This document shows, piece after piece, positions 34,917 through 44,798 of a DNA stretch of 64,000 nucleotides. Below the pieces are notes generated by a model that saw only the letters and a program-made list of their open reading frames with translations, had not been told where the DNA came from and did no database searches. The translations under genes were made by a program, and so were the position numbers. The DNA comes from Streptococcus uberis (GTDB taxonomy: Bacteria; Bacillota; Bacilli; Lactobacillales; Streptococcaceae). Where the stretch lies: contig NZ_LS483397.1 in NCBI RefSeq assembly GCF_900475595.1, forward strand, positions 1,273,001-1,337,000, given 5' to 3'. How positions within the stretch are numbered: the stretch's first letter is position 1; each line of letters begins with the position of its first letter.

Positions 34917-35852
34917 ATGGTATCTACTGCTACTCAAATTGCTGGTTTTAACTTCGACAACTGCCTAATGAACGCAGCCGGTGTTTATTGTATGAGCAAA
35001 GAAGAATTATTGGAGATTGAAACATCTGCTGCAGGTTCCTTCGTTACTAAAACTGGAACCCTGGAAGCCCGTGAAGGGAATCCGGAGCCCCGCTATTCAC
35101 CAACTCCTCTTGGATCCATTAATTCCATGGGACTACCAAATATGGGTTACGATTACTACTTGGATGTTGTTCTTGACTTAGAAAAAGAGGCAAATTCAAA
35201 AAATCACTTCATCTCAGTTGTTGGCCTTTCACCAGAAGATACCCACACAATCCTTAAAACCCTTCACTCTTCCGCTTACCAAGGACTTGTCGAACTTAAT
35301 TTATCTTGTCCAAATGTTCCCGGAAAACCACAAATTGCCTACGATTTTGAAACAACAGAACAACTTTTAACCGAGATTTTCTCATACTACACAAAACCAT
35401 TAGGCGTCAAGTTACCCCCTTATTTTGATATTATTCATTTCGATCAGGCCGCTGCAATCTTTAACAAATTCCCTCTTGCATTCGTAAACTCTGTTAACTC
35501 AATCGGTAATGGACTCGTTATTGATGACGAGACTGTTATCATCAAACCTAAAAATGGATTTGGCGGTATCGGCGGTGATTACATCAAACCTACAGCACTA
35601 GCTAATGTCCACGCTTTCTATCAACGCCTCAACCCTTCCATTCAAATTATTGGAACAGGTGGAGTTAAGTCTGGACGAGATGCCTTTGAACATATCCTTT
35701 GTGGAGCAAGCATGGTCCAGATAGGCACAGCTTTACAGGAAGAAGGACCAGAAATATTTACACGAATCACTGAGGAATTAAAACAAATCATGGTCGAAAA
35801 AGGCTATCAAAGACTGGATGACTTCCGCGGTAAACTCCACTATTTAGATTAA
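34917..35852 (+). CDS. pyrD: Dihydroorotate dehydrogenase, class 1A (fumarate)
   Basis: Soluble enzyme of pyrimidine synthesis that uses fumarate as electron acceptor. At 311 residues without a membrane anchor and with the class 1A loop [21 protein letters not shown] (catalytic Cys), it matches PyrDA of lactic acid bacteria and not the quinone or NAD types. FMN-binding blocks [10 protein letters not shown] and [17 protein letters not shown] are present. GGAGGAAATC precedes the ATG. It is monocistronic; no pyr operon is nearby. Confidence 0.96.
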   Translation: MVSTATQIAGFNFDNCLMNAAGVYCMSKEELLEIETSAAGSFVTKTGTLEAREGNPEPRYSPTPLGSINSMGLPNMGYDYYLDVVLDLEKEANSKNHFISVVGLSPEDTHTILKTLHSSAYQGLVELNLSCPNVPGKPQIAYDFETTEQLLTEIFSYYTKPLGVKLPPYFDIIHFDQAAAIFNKFPLAFVNSVNSIGNGLVIDDETVIIKPKNGFGGIGGDYIKPTALANVHAFYQRLNPSIQIIGTGGVKSGRDAFEHILCGASMVQIGTALQEEGPEIFTRITEELKQIMVEKGYQRLDDFRGKLHYLD

Positions 35853-35918
35853 TCCAAATAGCAAATCATGGGTTTGAACAGCTCTTGTTTTGATATTTAA
35901 AAATAGGATAAGATAACA

Positions 35919-35950
35919 AAACGAGACTATTATCTAAAATAGTCTCGTTT
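35919..35950. terminator. Bidirectional terminator, pyrD and the small membrane gene
   Basis: Perfect 13-bp stem (35919-35931 with 35938-35950), 6-base loop. Its right-hand arm lies within the last codons of the minus-strand gene. Confidence 0.88.
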
Positions 35951-36136
35951 ATATTTTTGAGCGGGATCAATGGTGCTATCACCTTTTTTAAGGTAATAAG
36001 TTTTTGAAGGTTTTTTTGAGGGTTTAGGAGCAACTTTTGGTAAAAATTTCTCTGATAAAAAGACGAATAATCCAATTTTAATAAGAGAAAAGATTAATAA
36101 CCCAATAATAACTACTTCTATCCCTAATTCAAACAT
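35930..36136 (-). CDS. Small single-pass membrane protein, unknown function
   Basis: 68 residues: one hydrophobic segment (about 6-28, VVIIGLLIFSLIKIGLFVFL), then a Lys/Pro-rich basic tail (KVAPKPSKKPSKTYYLKKG). It looks real: a promoter with consensus spacing, a GAGG site upstream of the ATG, and a terminator whose stem overlaps the final codons. I do not recognise the family. It lies between pyrD and the metal ATPase. Confidence 0.65.
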   Translation of the reverse strand: MFELGIEVVIIGLLIFSLIKIGLFVFLSEKFLPKVAPKPSKKPSKTYYLKKGDSTIDPAQKYKRDYFR

Positions 36137-36165
36137 ATACTATTACCTCACAATTCTATAGTAAT

Positions 36166-36194
36166 AGTATAACCGCTTTCAGGTACTTTATCAA
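36166..36194 (-). promoter_or_regulatory. Promoter of the small membrane gene, with cre-like spacer
   Basis: TTGATA (36189-36194), 17 bases, TATACT (36166-36171). The spacer holds TGAAAGCGGTTATA, one base from the core cre consensus. Confidence 0.55.
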
Positions 36195-36203
36195 GTTACT
36201 AAA

Positions 36204-38057
36204 CTATTTAAAAGATAGTAAGCGCAAGCCATTTAGAATAACCAAAATGGTTGAACCTTCATGACCAACAACTCCAAGTGGCAGATTAACAACTTGTAAA
36301 ACATTGGCTAATATGAGTAGTGTAATCACTGAGAGTGCAAAAATAATATTTTGTTTCACAATAGTCTTCATTTTTTTAGACAATTTAATTGAAAATGGGA
36401 TACGAGTCAAATCATCCATAATCACACTATCAGCACTTTCCATAGCTATATCTGTACCAGAACCAATAGCATAAGAAACATCAGCTTGTGCCAAAGCTGG
36501 AGCATCATTAATGCCATCTCCAACCATAGCCACAAAACCATATTTTTCTTTTATTTCAGCAAGGCGTTCTACTTTATCCTGAGGCATACAGTTAGCCACT
36601 ACATCGTCGATGCCTAATTTTTCAGCAACATAGAGTGCTGTTTTTTCTTGGTCTCCTGTTAACATGACCGTTTTTATGCCTAATTCGTGTAACTGTTTAA
36701 TAGCTTGTAAGGATTCCTTTTTGATATCATCCAATAAGGCATAATAGGCTACTAAGTCTGATCCTCTGCTTACAAAAATCAGTGTTTTACCTTGACCTTC
36801 GAGTCTAGCAATTTCTTCTTCTAAGTGGTCAACATGATCAACAACTTCTAAAATAAAGGATTTCTTTCCAATACGCCATTCTTGACCTAGGTAGTGTAAA
36901 ACAAAACCTTTTCCTGAAATTTCTTCAGCTTGATCAATAAGAAGACGATCAATAGAGCCTGTATGGTCAAGTAAGGCTTTTGAGATTGGATGGGTTGAAG
37001 CTTCCTCGGCAGTTTTAACAATAGCATCAACTAATTCTTTTTCAGCAATGTAGTGAGTATCGACAACTGATGGTTTTCCTTGCGTTAATGTACCTGTTTT
37101 ATCCATGACTACCGCTTTTATATCACCCATATTGTCAATGATGTCACCACCTTTGATGACTAAGCCCTTTCTGGCAGCTCGGCTAATCGCAGATAAGCTA
37201 GCTGGTGTAGATGAAGCAATCAAAGCACACGGCGATGCTACTGTCAGTAGAATCATTCCCCGGTAAAAAGCAGACAACCAAGTCCAACCCAGAACAAAAT
37301 GACAGAAAATAATGAAGGCTGGTACTAATAGTAAGACAAACTTGACATAGTTATCTTCCAAATTTTCGATAAAAGTAGCCGTCTTGCTTTTTTGTGTTTG
37401 TGCAGATTCTACTAAGTTAACGATTTTGGCAAATAAGGTATCTTCATTTTCAACGGTAACAAGCATTTCAATGGTTTGACCTTCATTGATTGTTCCTCCA
37501 ATTAGGGCATCTTTTTTAACTTTGTCAACGGTTATTGGTTCACCTGTAACCATGGATTCGTCAAATTGACCAAAATCACTTAATAATTCACCATCAATTG
37601 GAACTGCTTCACCTTTTCTGACGTGCAGTTTGTCACCAATTTTAAGCTCCTTAGTTTCCACTTCAACAATATTACCGTCTTCTTGAATCTTACGAGCTGT
37701 GTCAGGCGTTAAATTCATCAGCGCAGCAATGGCATTTTTACTTTTTTCCATTGCCATTTCTTCTAGTGTGTTAGAAAGTGAAAAAATAAAAATAAGTAAG
37801 GCACCTTCTAACCAATAACCTATTATACCTGCTCCTACAGCAGCAAGAATCATGAGAACATCAACTGAAAGATGTTTATTAATAAACAGATCTTCCAGAC
37901 CTGCTTTAGCTGATTCATAACCTCCAATAAGAAAGGCTAATATGAAACAGACAGATGCTAAACTAGCATGTGATGATAATAATGGTAACCCAATTAAAAT
38001 TAAAAGTAAACATGTTAACGTCTCTAAGATGTGAAGATGTTCTTTTATCCAAGTCAC
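36204..38057 (-). CDS. pmtA: P1B-4-type metal-efflux ATPase, PmtA/PfeT-like
   Basis: Transition-metal exporting P-type ATPase of 617 residues. It has no N-terminal metal-binding domain. Membrane motif SPC (275-277) replaces CPC, the phosphorylated Asp is D319 in DKTGTLT, and the C-terminal membrane motif HEGST starts at residue 599. SPC plus HEGxT defines P1B-4 ATPases, whose streptococcal and Bacillus members (PmtA, PfeT) export Fe(II) and are PerR-regulated. The PerR boxes upstream support that assignment. The start is a GTG preceded by GGGGGG. Confidence 0.88.
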   Translation of the reverse strand: MTWIKEHLHILETLTCLLLILIGLPLLSSHASLASVCFILAFLIGGYESAKAGLEDLFINKHLSVDVLMILAAVGAGIIGYWLEGALLIFIFSLSNTLEEMAMEKSKNAIAALMNLTPDTARKIQEDGNIVEVETKELKIGDKLHVRKGEAVPIDGELLSDFGQFDESMVTGEPITVDKVKKDALIGGTINEGQTIEMLVTVENEDTLFAKIVNLVESAQTQKSKTATFIENLEDNYVKFVLLLVPAFIIFCHFVLGWTWLSAFYRGMILLTVASPCALIASSTPASLSAISRAARKGLVIKGGDIIDNMGDIKAVVMDKTGTLTQGKPSVVDTHYIAEKELVDAIVKTAEEASTHPISKALLDHTGSIDRLLIDQAEEISGKGFVLHYLGQEWRIGKKSFILEVVDHVDHLEEEIARLEGQGKTLIFVSRGSDLVAYYALLDDIKKESLQAIKQLHELGIKTVMLTGDQEKTALYVAEKLGIDDVVANCMPQDKVERLAEIKEKYGFVAMVGDGINDAPALAQADVSYAIGSGTDIAMESADSVIMDDLTRIPFSIKLSKKMKTIVKQNIIFALSVITLLILANVLQVVNLPLGVVGHEGSTILVILNGLRLLSFK

Positions 38058-38106
38058 TGAAATATCCCCCCAGTTAGAATTTTTTCTAACAATTTAATTC
38101 ATCTTA

Positions 38107-38155
38107 ATTATAACTATTCTAAATAAAAAAGTCAAGTAATTTAGAATAATTCTAA
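38107..38155 (-). promoter_or_regulatory. pmtA promoter with PerR boxes
   Basis: TTGACT (38130-38135), 17 bases, TATAAT (38107-38112). A perfect 7-1-7 palindrome TTAGAATAATTCTAA (38141-38155) lies just upstream of the -35. A weaker copy (38108-38122, two mismatches) covers the spacer and -10. Both fit PerR/Fur-family operators. A 7-bp hairpin GTTAGAA/TTCTAAC (38073-38090) sits in the leader. Confidence 0.85.
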
Positions 38156-38208
38156 ATAAACTTAACCAGATAAGGAATATCTCTTTTTGTCATCTAAAAA
38201 TGGAAGGC

Positions 38209-38252
38209 AAAAAAAACCTACTAGTCAAGCTCAAATGCCCGACTAGTAGGTT
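38209..38252 (-). terminator. hup terminator
   Basis: AACCTACTAGTC/GACTAGTAGGTT 12-bp stem with a 14-base loop and a T-run on the minus strand. Confidence 0.9.
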
Positions 38253-38261
38253 CTTTATACA

Positions 38262-38537
38262 TTATTTAACGGCGTCTTTAAGTGCTTTACCAGCTTTGAA
38301 TGCTGGAACTTTTGATGCAGCGATTTTAATTTCTGCACCTGTTTGAGGGTTACGACCTTTACGAGCTGCGCGTTCGCGAACTTCGAAGTTACCAAAACCG
38401 ATTAATTGAACTTTTTCACCTTTTGAAAGGAATCCTTCAATTGCAGAGAATACTGCATCAACAGCTGCTGCTGAATCTTTTTTAGTAAGTTCAGTTGCTT
38501 CTGCAACTTTTGCGATTAAATCTTGTTTGTTAGCCAT
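38262..38537 (-). CDS. hup: DNA-binding protein HU
   Basis: Nucleoid protein of 91 residues with the full HU signature ([45 protein letters not shown]). The beta-arm and proline-containing tip are intact. GGAGG precedes the ATG and codon use is that of a highly expressed gene. It has its own strong promoter and terminator at the end of the xseA-ypmS chain. Confidence 0.98.
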   Translation of the reverse strand: MANKQDLIAKVAEATELTKKDSAAAVDAVFSAIEGFLSKGEKVQLIGFGNFEVRERAARKGRNPQTGAEIKIAASKVPAFKAGKALKDAVK

Positions 38538-38586
38538 TTAACAAATCCTCCAAATTATTTATAAGCAATATGCTTTAACAGTTACA

Positions 38587-38615
38587 ATAATAACTAAAAA
38601 AAGCTTATAGGTCAA
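38587..38615 (-). promoter_or_regulatory. hup promoter
   Basis: TTGACC (38610-38615), 17 bases, TATTAT (38587-38592) on the minus strand. Confidence 0.7.
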
Positions 38616-38635
38616 GTATTTAACGTTATTTGTAG

Positions 38636-39223
38636 CTATTTCTTAAAAATTTCAAAACTTATTTTATCATTGACAAGATCAATCTTTTTTGCTTTTAAAA
38701 AAATGCCCGCTTCATTATCTATTCGATCTAATCTAATAAGCAGTGATGATTCCTTCGAATTAATTGAGACAAATGATGGCAGCTTGTAACTTGACTTAAT
38801 ATAGCGCAGAACCTCAGCTTCAGGTAAAGGTAAAGTCCCTGCAGAGATTGAGGTCACGCGCAATTGGATATTTCCATTTGCAAGAGCAATTGGCTGAAAA
38901 TAAACGTATAAAGGCACTTCATATCCTAATAAATAATAGTTTCCCTCAAAAATGATAGACGTTCTTGATGCATAAATTTGATAGCTTAAGTTTTGTTTCT
39001 CTTCCTTCTTTAAGTATCGAGCAACACTGTCATTTAAGGATTTTCGACTTGTCGTAAAGTGTCCCACTAAGACACTATGCTGATTTTTGCTTAATAATTT
39101 TTGAGACTCCGGTTCCCTAACTTGAATGACTCGACTTGCAATAACACAAACAAAAGCTAGGTTTAATGCTAATAAAATGAGGAAAGACCATTTCCACCAG
39201 TTAATTGTTCGTTTTTTTCTCAT
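38636..39223 (-). CDS. YpmS-like DUF2140 membrane-anchored protein
   Basis: 195 residues: a basic N-terminus, one membrane segment (about 10-30), and an extracytoplasmic domain with VRYLKKEEKQNLSYQIYASRTSIIFEGNYYLLGYEVPLYVYFQPI characteristic of the YpmS family. Function unknown. It overlaps the SGNH esterase gene by 23 bases, so the two are translationally coupled, as in the Bacillus ypmR-ypmS pair. Confidence 0.82.
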   Translation of the reverse strand: MRKKRTINWWKWSFLILLALNLAFVCVIASRVIQVREPESQKLLSKNQHSVLVGHFTTSRKSLNDSVARYLKKEEKQNLSYQIYASRTSIIFEGNYYLLGYEVPLYVYFQPIALANGNIQLRVTSISAGTLPLPEAEVLRYIKSSYKLPSFVSINSKESSLLIRLDRIDNEAGIFLKAKKIDLVNDKISFEIFKK

Positions 39224-40043
39224 ATTTTTTTAGTGTCTCCAATACAGTGTCTGACATAATTTGATAGCCGATATGATTTGGATGAAAATGATCACCAGAA
39301 AACAAGGCATCATTTAAGACCTTTTTCTGATTACCATCTGATTGAACGACACCATCTTTTCCATCAATTCCTTTATATAAACGATCATTGATTGGAACAA
39401 AATGGACGTTTGAATAATCAGAGATCACAGCTTTTGTCATCTCATTCCAATCATCAATAATAGATTGCATCTCTTTGATCTGTGGAAAATTCAGAAAGAA
39501 TGGATTATATAAACCCAATATATAGATTTTAACCCTCTTATTTCCTTTTTTGGCTAAAGAAATCATCTCTCTTAAATGATTTTGATAGTCTTTTGAGGCC
39601 TCTAGGAAACTTGACTCATCTAATGTCGATAAATTTTGTCTGACTACAGCCATGATATCATTTCCACCTACAGTGACTGTGATTAAATCTGCACTTTTTA
39701 AGGCCTTTTTCAGGTTAGGGTCATCCTTCATGCGATCAAGAATTTGTTGACTCGTATTACCAGCTACCCCAAAATTAGACGCTGTGACTTGTATATTAAA
39801 ATGACTTTCAATATCTTGAGCCAATAAGGGAACAAACCCACCTTGATTGCTTTCATCGCCAATGCCTTCAGTTAAAGAATCTCCTATTGCTAGATAGTTC
39901 AAAGAGCTTTGACTTTGTTTAAAAAAATCACTATCCTTTAACTGAGAGTCTTTTTTAGGAATGACAAGATTGAATAGACCGAAAAAAAGAAGAAAGAAAA
40001 GAAGAAAAAGCCCAATCTGACCTATAATGCCTTTCTTATTCAT
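39201..40043 (-). CDS. SGNH/GDSL-family esterase, YpmR-like, exported
   Basis: 280 residues with an N-terminal membrane segment (about 8-28) and an SGNH hydrolase domain: IGDSLTEG (nucleophile Ser), GGNDIM (oxyanion Asn), and the terminal DHFHPN (catalytic Asp-His). Likely a lipase or esterase acting outside the membrane; substrate unknown. It overlaps degV by 8 bases. Confidence 0.85.
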   Translation of the reverse strand: MNKKGIIGQIGLFLLFFLLFFGLFNLVIPKKDSQLKDSDFFKQSQSSLNYLAIGDSLTEGIGDESNQGGFVPLLAQDIESHFNIQVTASNFGVAGNTSQQILDRMKDDPNLKKALKSADLITVTVGGNDIMAVVRQNLSTLDESSFLEASKDYQNHLREMISLAKKGNKRVKIYILGLYNPFFLNFPQIKEMQSIIDDWNEMTKAVISDYSNVHFVPINDRLYKGIDGKDGVVQSDGNQKKVLNDALFSGDHFHPNHIGYQIMSDTVLETLKKYEKKTNN

Positions 40044-40875
40044 AACGAATCATAACCGCAAATGCGCCTTCACCAGTATGCGTTTGAATGATTGACCCAG
40101 TTTCAAGGATAGTTATTTCTCCATTATAATAGGATCTGATTTTTTCTGCCAATTGATTTGCCAAATCCTTTTCACCAGAGTAAGAAATGGCAAGCTCAGC
40201 AATTTTTTGATGACTAGTCTCTTTAAAATAAGCATCAAGCCATTTAAAGAATGTCTTATTTCCTCTTCCTTTAGCTATCGGTTTTAACTCATCCTCTGTG
40301 AGCTCCATCAATAATCGAATGTTTAATAAACTTGTGATAGCACCAGCAACTCGACCAATTCGTCCCCCTTTGACAAGATTTTCAAGGGTTGAAACTCCTA
40401 TAAATAACTTTGTTTTAGATTTGACGTCATTGATTTTTTCGAGTATCTCATCACACGACGCACCTTCTTGAGCCATTTTTGCTGCCTGGACAACTTGAAA
40501 TTTAAGGGCTTGATCTGTAAAAGTAGAATCGACGACATGGACAGAAACTCCAGCGATTTCCGCACCCTGTCTTGATGCTTCAATTGTCCCTGATAAAATG
40601 GGTGTTAAGTGGATTGCAATAATATCAGTGACACCTTTTTTCACCAATTCCTCATAATAATCTGCAAATAGGCCAACTGGAGGTTGACTGGTTTTAGGCA
40701 AATCTTTCGTCGCCTTCATTAACTTTAAAAATTGGCCTTCTTCTTTTAAATCATTATCTGAATAGAGTTTACCGTCAACCATCACAGAAAGCGGTACTAC
40801 AGTGATATCATATTTTTCAATGTATTCTTTTTCAATTGTAATTGAGGAATCAGTAACAATTTGTATTTTTCCCAT
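40036..40875 (-). CDS. DegV family fatty-acid-binding protein
   Basis: 279 residues with [11 protein letters not shown] at the N-terminus and the lipid-contact regions [17 protein letters not shown] and [11 protein letters not shown]. DegV/FakB proteins present fatty acids to the FakA kinase; no fakA is nearby. I start at the ATG at 40873-40875 ([11 protein letters not shown]), which has GGAAC upstream; the ATG four codons earlier has no site. Confidence 0.87.
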   Translation of the reverse strand: MGKIQIVTDSSITIEKEYIEKYDITVVPLSVMVDGKLYSDNDLKEEGQFLKLMKATKDLPKTSQPPVGLFADYYEELVKKGVTDIIAIHLTPILSGTIEASRQGAEIAGVSVHVVDSTFTDQALKFQVVQAAKMAQEGASCDEILEKINDVKSKTKLFIGVSTLENLVKGGRIGRVAGAITSLLNIRLLMELTEDELKPIAKGRGNKTFFKWLDAYFKETSHQKIAELAISYSGEKDLANQLAEKIRSYYNGEITILETGSIIQTHTGEGAFAVMIRYE

Positions 40876-40973
40876 AACATGTTCCATTCTATGACTTCTT
40901 TATCACTTTATTTTAACATTGATTGAATCAGAAAGCAAAATATGCAAAGAAAAAAAGATAAATGAATTACCTT

Positions 40974-42635
40974 TTAATCTTTTCTTAACAAGTCACGTGC
41001 TTGTGTCCGTGCAGTATCCGTAACATCATTTCCAGCAATCATTTTTGCTATTTCTTCAACCCGTTCCTCATCCGTTAATAAGCGAACGGTTGAGATTGTT
41101 GTTTCTTCCTTACTTTCTTTCGATATAAAGTACTGATAATCGGCAATGGCGATGACCTGTGGGAGGTGAGATATGGCCAAGACTTGACTATTGTGACCAA
41201 TTTTGTAAATTTTTTGAGCAATGGCTTGAGCAACCCTACCAGAAACACCTGTATCTACTTCGTCAAAAACAATACTTGTCTTATCTTCTTTTCTCGAAAT
41301 AGCTGACTTGATGGCTAACATTAGACGTGACAATTCTCCACCTGATGCGACTTTAACAAGAGGTTTAAAACCTTCCCCAGGATTGGTTGAAATGTAAAAT
41401 TCAATAGTCTCATTGCCACTTTGACTAAACTTAGCCTTGGAAAACACCACTCTAAAAGCAGCTTTTTCCATATATAGTTCTTTCAATTCCTGTTGGATGA
41501 TTGTCTCTAGAGCACTTGCCAACTGATGTCTTTCAAGACTTAGTTCTTCAGAAACTGTGATTAACTCTTTCTCCAGCTTCTTCAAATCAATTTCCAAGGT
41601 ATTTGTAGAGGATTCATTACCTGTTAGTAATTTGTATTCTTTTTCGATATTACTGTAATAATCTAAGACATCATCAACACTACCTCCATATTTGCGCGTC
41701 AAACTGTAGATGACGTCTAATCTCTTTTCAATATCAAAGAGTCGACTAGCATCAAAGTCAAGATCTTCAAGAACGACGGATAATTCCTTGTTGACGTCCT
41801 CCAAAATGTAATAAGCATCAGTTAATGATGAAGCTAAGGTCTTATAGTTTGGATCAAAATCCTCTATGCTTAATAAGTCATTCATAGCAGAGCGCAGATT
41901 TGCAAGGCTTGAAAAATCATCATTATCTAACATAGTAGAAGCATTGGATAAGGTATCCACAATATGTTTGTGGTTCAGTAAGCGATCCCGTTCCTGATTC
42001 AATGCTTGATCTTCACCTTTTTGTAAATCAACCGCTTCTATTTCAGCTAATTGAAAAGCTAGCATTTCAATTCGTTCTCTATGTTCTTGCTCATTTTTTT
42101 GCTTTTCAATCACACGTTTTCGAATAAGCTTGTAATCGTTAAAAAGTGATTGATAACGCCTTTTTAAAGATTGAAATGCGTCATTTCCAAAGGCATCTAA
42201 AATAGATTGATGGTGAGAGGCTCTCATCAACTCTTCCTGGTCATGTTGACCATGAATATCAACGAGATAATGGCCAACTTCTTTCAAGGTACTTAAAGTT
42301 ACCATTTGACCATTAATGCGACTAACGCTACGCCCATTAGCAAAGATATCACGACGAATAACCAAGTCATCTGAAACGTCAATGCCATTCTTTTCTAAGA
42401 TGCTTTTGATTTCATTTTTTCGATCAAGTGAAAAGAAACCTTCAATTTCAGCCTTCTCTGTACCATGTCTAATGACATCTGTACTGGCTCTTGCACCTAG
42501 CATCATATTCATAGCGTCTATGATGATAGATTTTCCCGCTCCAGTTTCTCCAGTTAGAACAGTCATACCATTCTCGAAATTTAAGGATATTTCTTCAATA
42601 ATGGCAAAATTCTTTATCGAAATTTCTAATAACAT
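40974..42635 (-). CDS. recN: DNA repair protein RecN
   Basis: SMC-like ATPase that responds to double-strand breaks. It has 553 residues: Walker A LTGETGAGKS near residue 30, long central coiled coil, signature SGGELSR, and Walker B (SIVFDEVDTGVSG) near the C-terminus. I start at the ATG at 42633-42635 (MLLEISIKNFAII), 17 bases after the argR stop. Upstream in-frame codons lie inside argR and were rejected. Confidence 0.95.
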   Translation of the reverse strand: MLLEISIKNFAIIEEISLNFENGMTVLTGETGAGKSIIIDAMNMMLGARASTDVIRHGTEKAEIEGFFSLDRKNEIKSILEKNGIDVSDDLVIRRDIFANGRSVSRINGQMVTLSTLKEVGHYLVDIHGQHDQEELMRASHHQSILDAFGNDAFQSLKRRYQSLFNDYKLIRKRVIEKQKNEQEHRERIEMLAFQLAEIEAVDLQKGEDQALNQERDRLLNHKHIVDTLSNASTMLDNDDFSSLANLRSAMNDLLSIEDFDPNYKTLASSLTDAYYILEDVNKELSVVLEDLDFDASRLFDIEKRLDVIYSLTRKYGGSVDDVLDYYSNIEKEYKLLTGNESSTNTLEIDLKKLEKELITVSEELSLERHQLASALETIIQQELKELYMEKAAFRVVFSKAKFSQSGNETIEFYISTNPGEGFKPLVKVASGGELSRLMLAIKSAISRKEDKTSIVFDEVDTGVSGRVAQAIAQKIYKIGHNSQVLAISHLPQVIAIADYQYFISKESKEETTISTVRLLTDEERVEEIAKMIAGNDVTDTARTQARDLLRKD

Positions 42636-42651
42636 CCCTGTCCCCAATCTA

Positions 42652-43122
42652 TTAGGATTTAGTAGCCATCCATTCAGCCACTGCTTCTCGAATGAGATCT
42701 GTATCTGCTTCAGTGTGTGTAATGATGAAGATACTGTCATCATCAGCTATAATACTAAAAATGTTTTCTGAAAAATCATCTAGTAAGTGACGCTTAATAA
42801 CCATTGCATTTCCAGGAACCACTTTTAAATAGATATGGTTACGCAACTGCTCATGCTTAGGTGAAAGATGTAAAATGGTACTCTTAATGGATAGGGGTCT
42901 CTGATTTAACTTTTTGCCACTATCCTGTGATAATCCATAAATATATGGACCTGAACCTGATGGGATCTTAACAATACCTATTTCATTCATATCACGTGAA
43001 ATAGTTGCTTGTGTTAATTCCAATCCTTGCTCTCTTAAAAGAGCCAATAGTTCGTGCTGCGTTTCAATATCATGAGATAAAACAATTTTTTTAATTAAGT
43101 CTAGTCGTTCACTTTTCTTCAT
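42652..43122 (-). CDS. argR: ArgR/AhrC-family arginine repressor
   Basis: 156 residues. The N-terminal winged helix contains LTQATISRDMNEIGIVK. The C-terminal oligomerisation and arginine-binding half has ADDDSIFIITHTEAD, with paired acidic residues. It regulates arginine metabolism, and the tlyA-argR-recN location is conserved in Firmicutes. The ATG at 43120-43122 overlaps the tlyA stop by 14 bases; a TTG three codons earlier is possible. Confidence 0.93.
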   Translation of the reverse strand: MKKSERLDLIKKIVLSHDIETQHELLALLREQGLELTQATISRDMNEIGIVKIPSGSGPYIYGLSQDSGKKLNQRPLSIKSTILHLSPKHEQLRNHIYLKVVPGNAMVIKRHLLDDFSENIFSIIADDDSIFIITHTEADTDLIREAVAEWMATKS

Positions 43123-43936
43123 GCTTATCAAATTCCTTATGTGCTTTTTCTACGAGTTCTTCTATTTGCCTATCCTCCACTTGTTGACTTGGAGTCTTCT
43201 TAACTAGGTACATTAAAAATTCTATATTGCCATGACCACCTTGAATAGGAGAAAAATCTAGGCCTTGAACCTCAAATCCAAAATTATTGGCAAAATGAGT
43301 CACTTCTTTAATCACTTTTTGATGAACTTGCTTGTCTTTGACAATCCCATTTTTTCCCACAAAATCTCTTCCTGCTTCAAATTGAGGCTTGATTAAAGCA
43401 ACAACTTCACCCTGATCCTGAAGAATCTTATGTAATGCTGGTAGAATCAAGTTCAAGGAAATAAAGGAAACATCAATGCTTGCAAACTCAGGCCTACCCT
43501 TATCAAAATCTGCTAGTTGGGCATACCTAAAATTATATTGTTCCATGCTTTGAACCCGTTGATCTTGTCTGAGTTTCCAAACCAGTTGATTGGTTCCGAC
43601 GTCAACCGCATATACGAGCTTAGCCCCTGATTGCAACATGACATCTGTAAAACCACCCGTTGAAGCACCGATGTCAATAGCGACTTTGTCTTCAACAGAA
43701 AGATTAAAAACTTTCAATGCCTTCTCGAGTTTGAGGCCACCTCGACTAACATATTTTAATTTTTCACCCTTAACTTTAAGTTCGATAGTATCGTCTATTT
43801 TTTCACCTGGCTTGTCAAAACGTTCACCATTTAGGACAGAAATGACCAATCCTGCCATGACACCACGCTTTGCCTGTTCACGTGTTTCAAACAAGCCTTG
43901 TCTATGCGCTAATACATCCACTCTTTCCTTAGGCAT
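43109..43936 (-). CDS. tlyA: TlyA-family rRNA 2'-O-methyltransferase
   Basis: 275 residues: an N-terminal S4 RNA-binding domain (RVDVLAHRQGLFETREQAKRGVMAG) and an FtsJ-like methyltransferase domain with the SAM-binding AIDIGASTGGFTDVML. Family members methylate 16S and 23S rRNA; some were annotated as hemolysins. It overlaps ispA by 8 bases and argR by 14 bases, consistent with one tightly packed operon. Confidence 0.92.
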   Translation of the reverse strand: MPKERVDVLAHRQGLFETREQAKRGVMAGLVISVLNGERFDKPGEKIDDTIELKVKGEKLKYVSRGGLKLEKALKVFNLSVEDKVAIDIGASTGGFTDVMLQSGAKLVYAVDVGTNQLVWKLRQDQRVQSMEQYNFRYAQLADFDKGRPEFASIDVSFISLNLILPALHKILQDQGEVVALIKPQFEAGRDFVGKNGIVKDKQVHQKVIKEVTHFANNFGFEVQGLDFSPIQGGHGNIEFLMYLVKKTPSQQVEDRQIEELVEKAHKEFDKHEEK

Positions 43937-44798
43937 CTAATCTTAACCTTTCTATCAATGACAGTATCTTTTGTGGGGCAAAGGCAATTTCATCAGAAAG
44001 TTTTCGCAAAATAGCCTCAGCTTGATCAAGTGACTCGTCTAATATCTGGTATGATTCATTCAAGCCAAGTAAGTGAGGATAGGTCATTTTTTCAGCCATC
44101 ACATCCTTTTTGGGTGTTTTTCCAATTTCCTCAAAATTAGCCGTAATATCTAAAATGTCGTCCCTCACTTGGAAAGCAAGGCCAATGATCATGCCAATTT
44201 CTAAAAATGTAGCGAGGAGCTTCTCATCCAATTGAGCTACTCGCGCTGCTGCCCAAAAGGGATAGGCTAGCAATTGACCTGTTTTATGACGGTGAATTAA
44301 CTGCAAATTTTTAAAATTGAGCTTTTTCCCCTCTGCTGCCATATCCAACATTTGCCCACCAACCATACCAAAAGTACCTGAAGCTGATGATAAAGACCTG
44401 ACAAGATCAACAGTGACATCAGTTGGAAAATCAGTTTCTGCTAGCATTCCAAAAGCATCCAAAAAGAGACTATCTCCAGCAAGAATGGCCGTTGCCTCAT
44501 CAAACTTTTTATGATTCGTTAATTGCCCTCTTCGATAATCGTCATTATCCATAGCTGGCAAATCATCATGAATAAGACTTCCAGTATGTATCATTTCAAG
44601 AGCTGCTGCAGCTTTAAAGTGACTTTCTGTTAGAGGAATTTGCAAAGCCTCAATAACTTCCAAAAACAAGATGGGTCTAATACGTTTTCCACCTGCATTG
44701 ATAGAATAAAGAACTGCTTCATTCAACTTTTCTGAAATAACAGCTTTCTCACAATAAAAGGCATGAATCGTCTGGTCAATTTTCTTTAACTTATCCAT
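43929..44798 (-). CDS. ispA: Farnesyl diphosphate synthase
   Basis: Polyprenyl chain elongation for undecaprenyl carrier lipid and related compounds. It has 289 residues with GGKRIRP, first aspartate motif LIHDDLPAMDNDD (DDxxxxD form of short-chain enzymes) and second motif FQVRDDILD. Its ATG overlaps the xseB stop (ATGA). Confidence 0.94.
   Translation of the reverse strand: MDKLKKIDQTIHAFYCEKAVISEKLNEAVLYSINAGGKRIRPILFLEVIEALQIPLTESHFKAAAALEMIHTGSLIHDDLPAMDNDDYRRGQLTNHKKFDEATAILAGDSLFLDAFGMLAETDFPTDVTVDLVRSLSSASGTFGMVGGQMLDMAAEGKKLNFKNLQLIHRHKTGQLLAYPFWAAARVAQLDEKLLATFLEIGMIIGLAFQVRDDILDITANFEEIGKTPKKDVMAEKMTYPHLLGLNESYQILDESLDQAEAILRKLSDEIAFAPQKILSLIERLRLDA

Noticed and set aside
42636..42743. 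RecN extension into argR
   Set aside because: It overlaps the C-terminal coding region of argR; the conserved MLLEISIKNFAII start fits the family.
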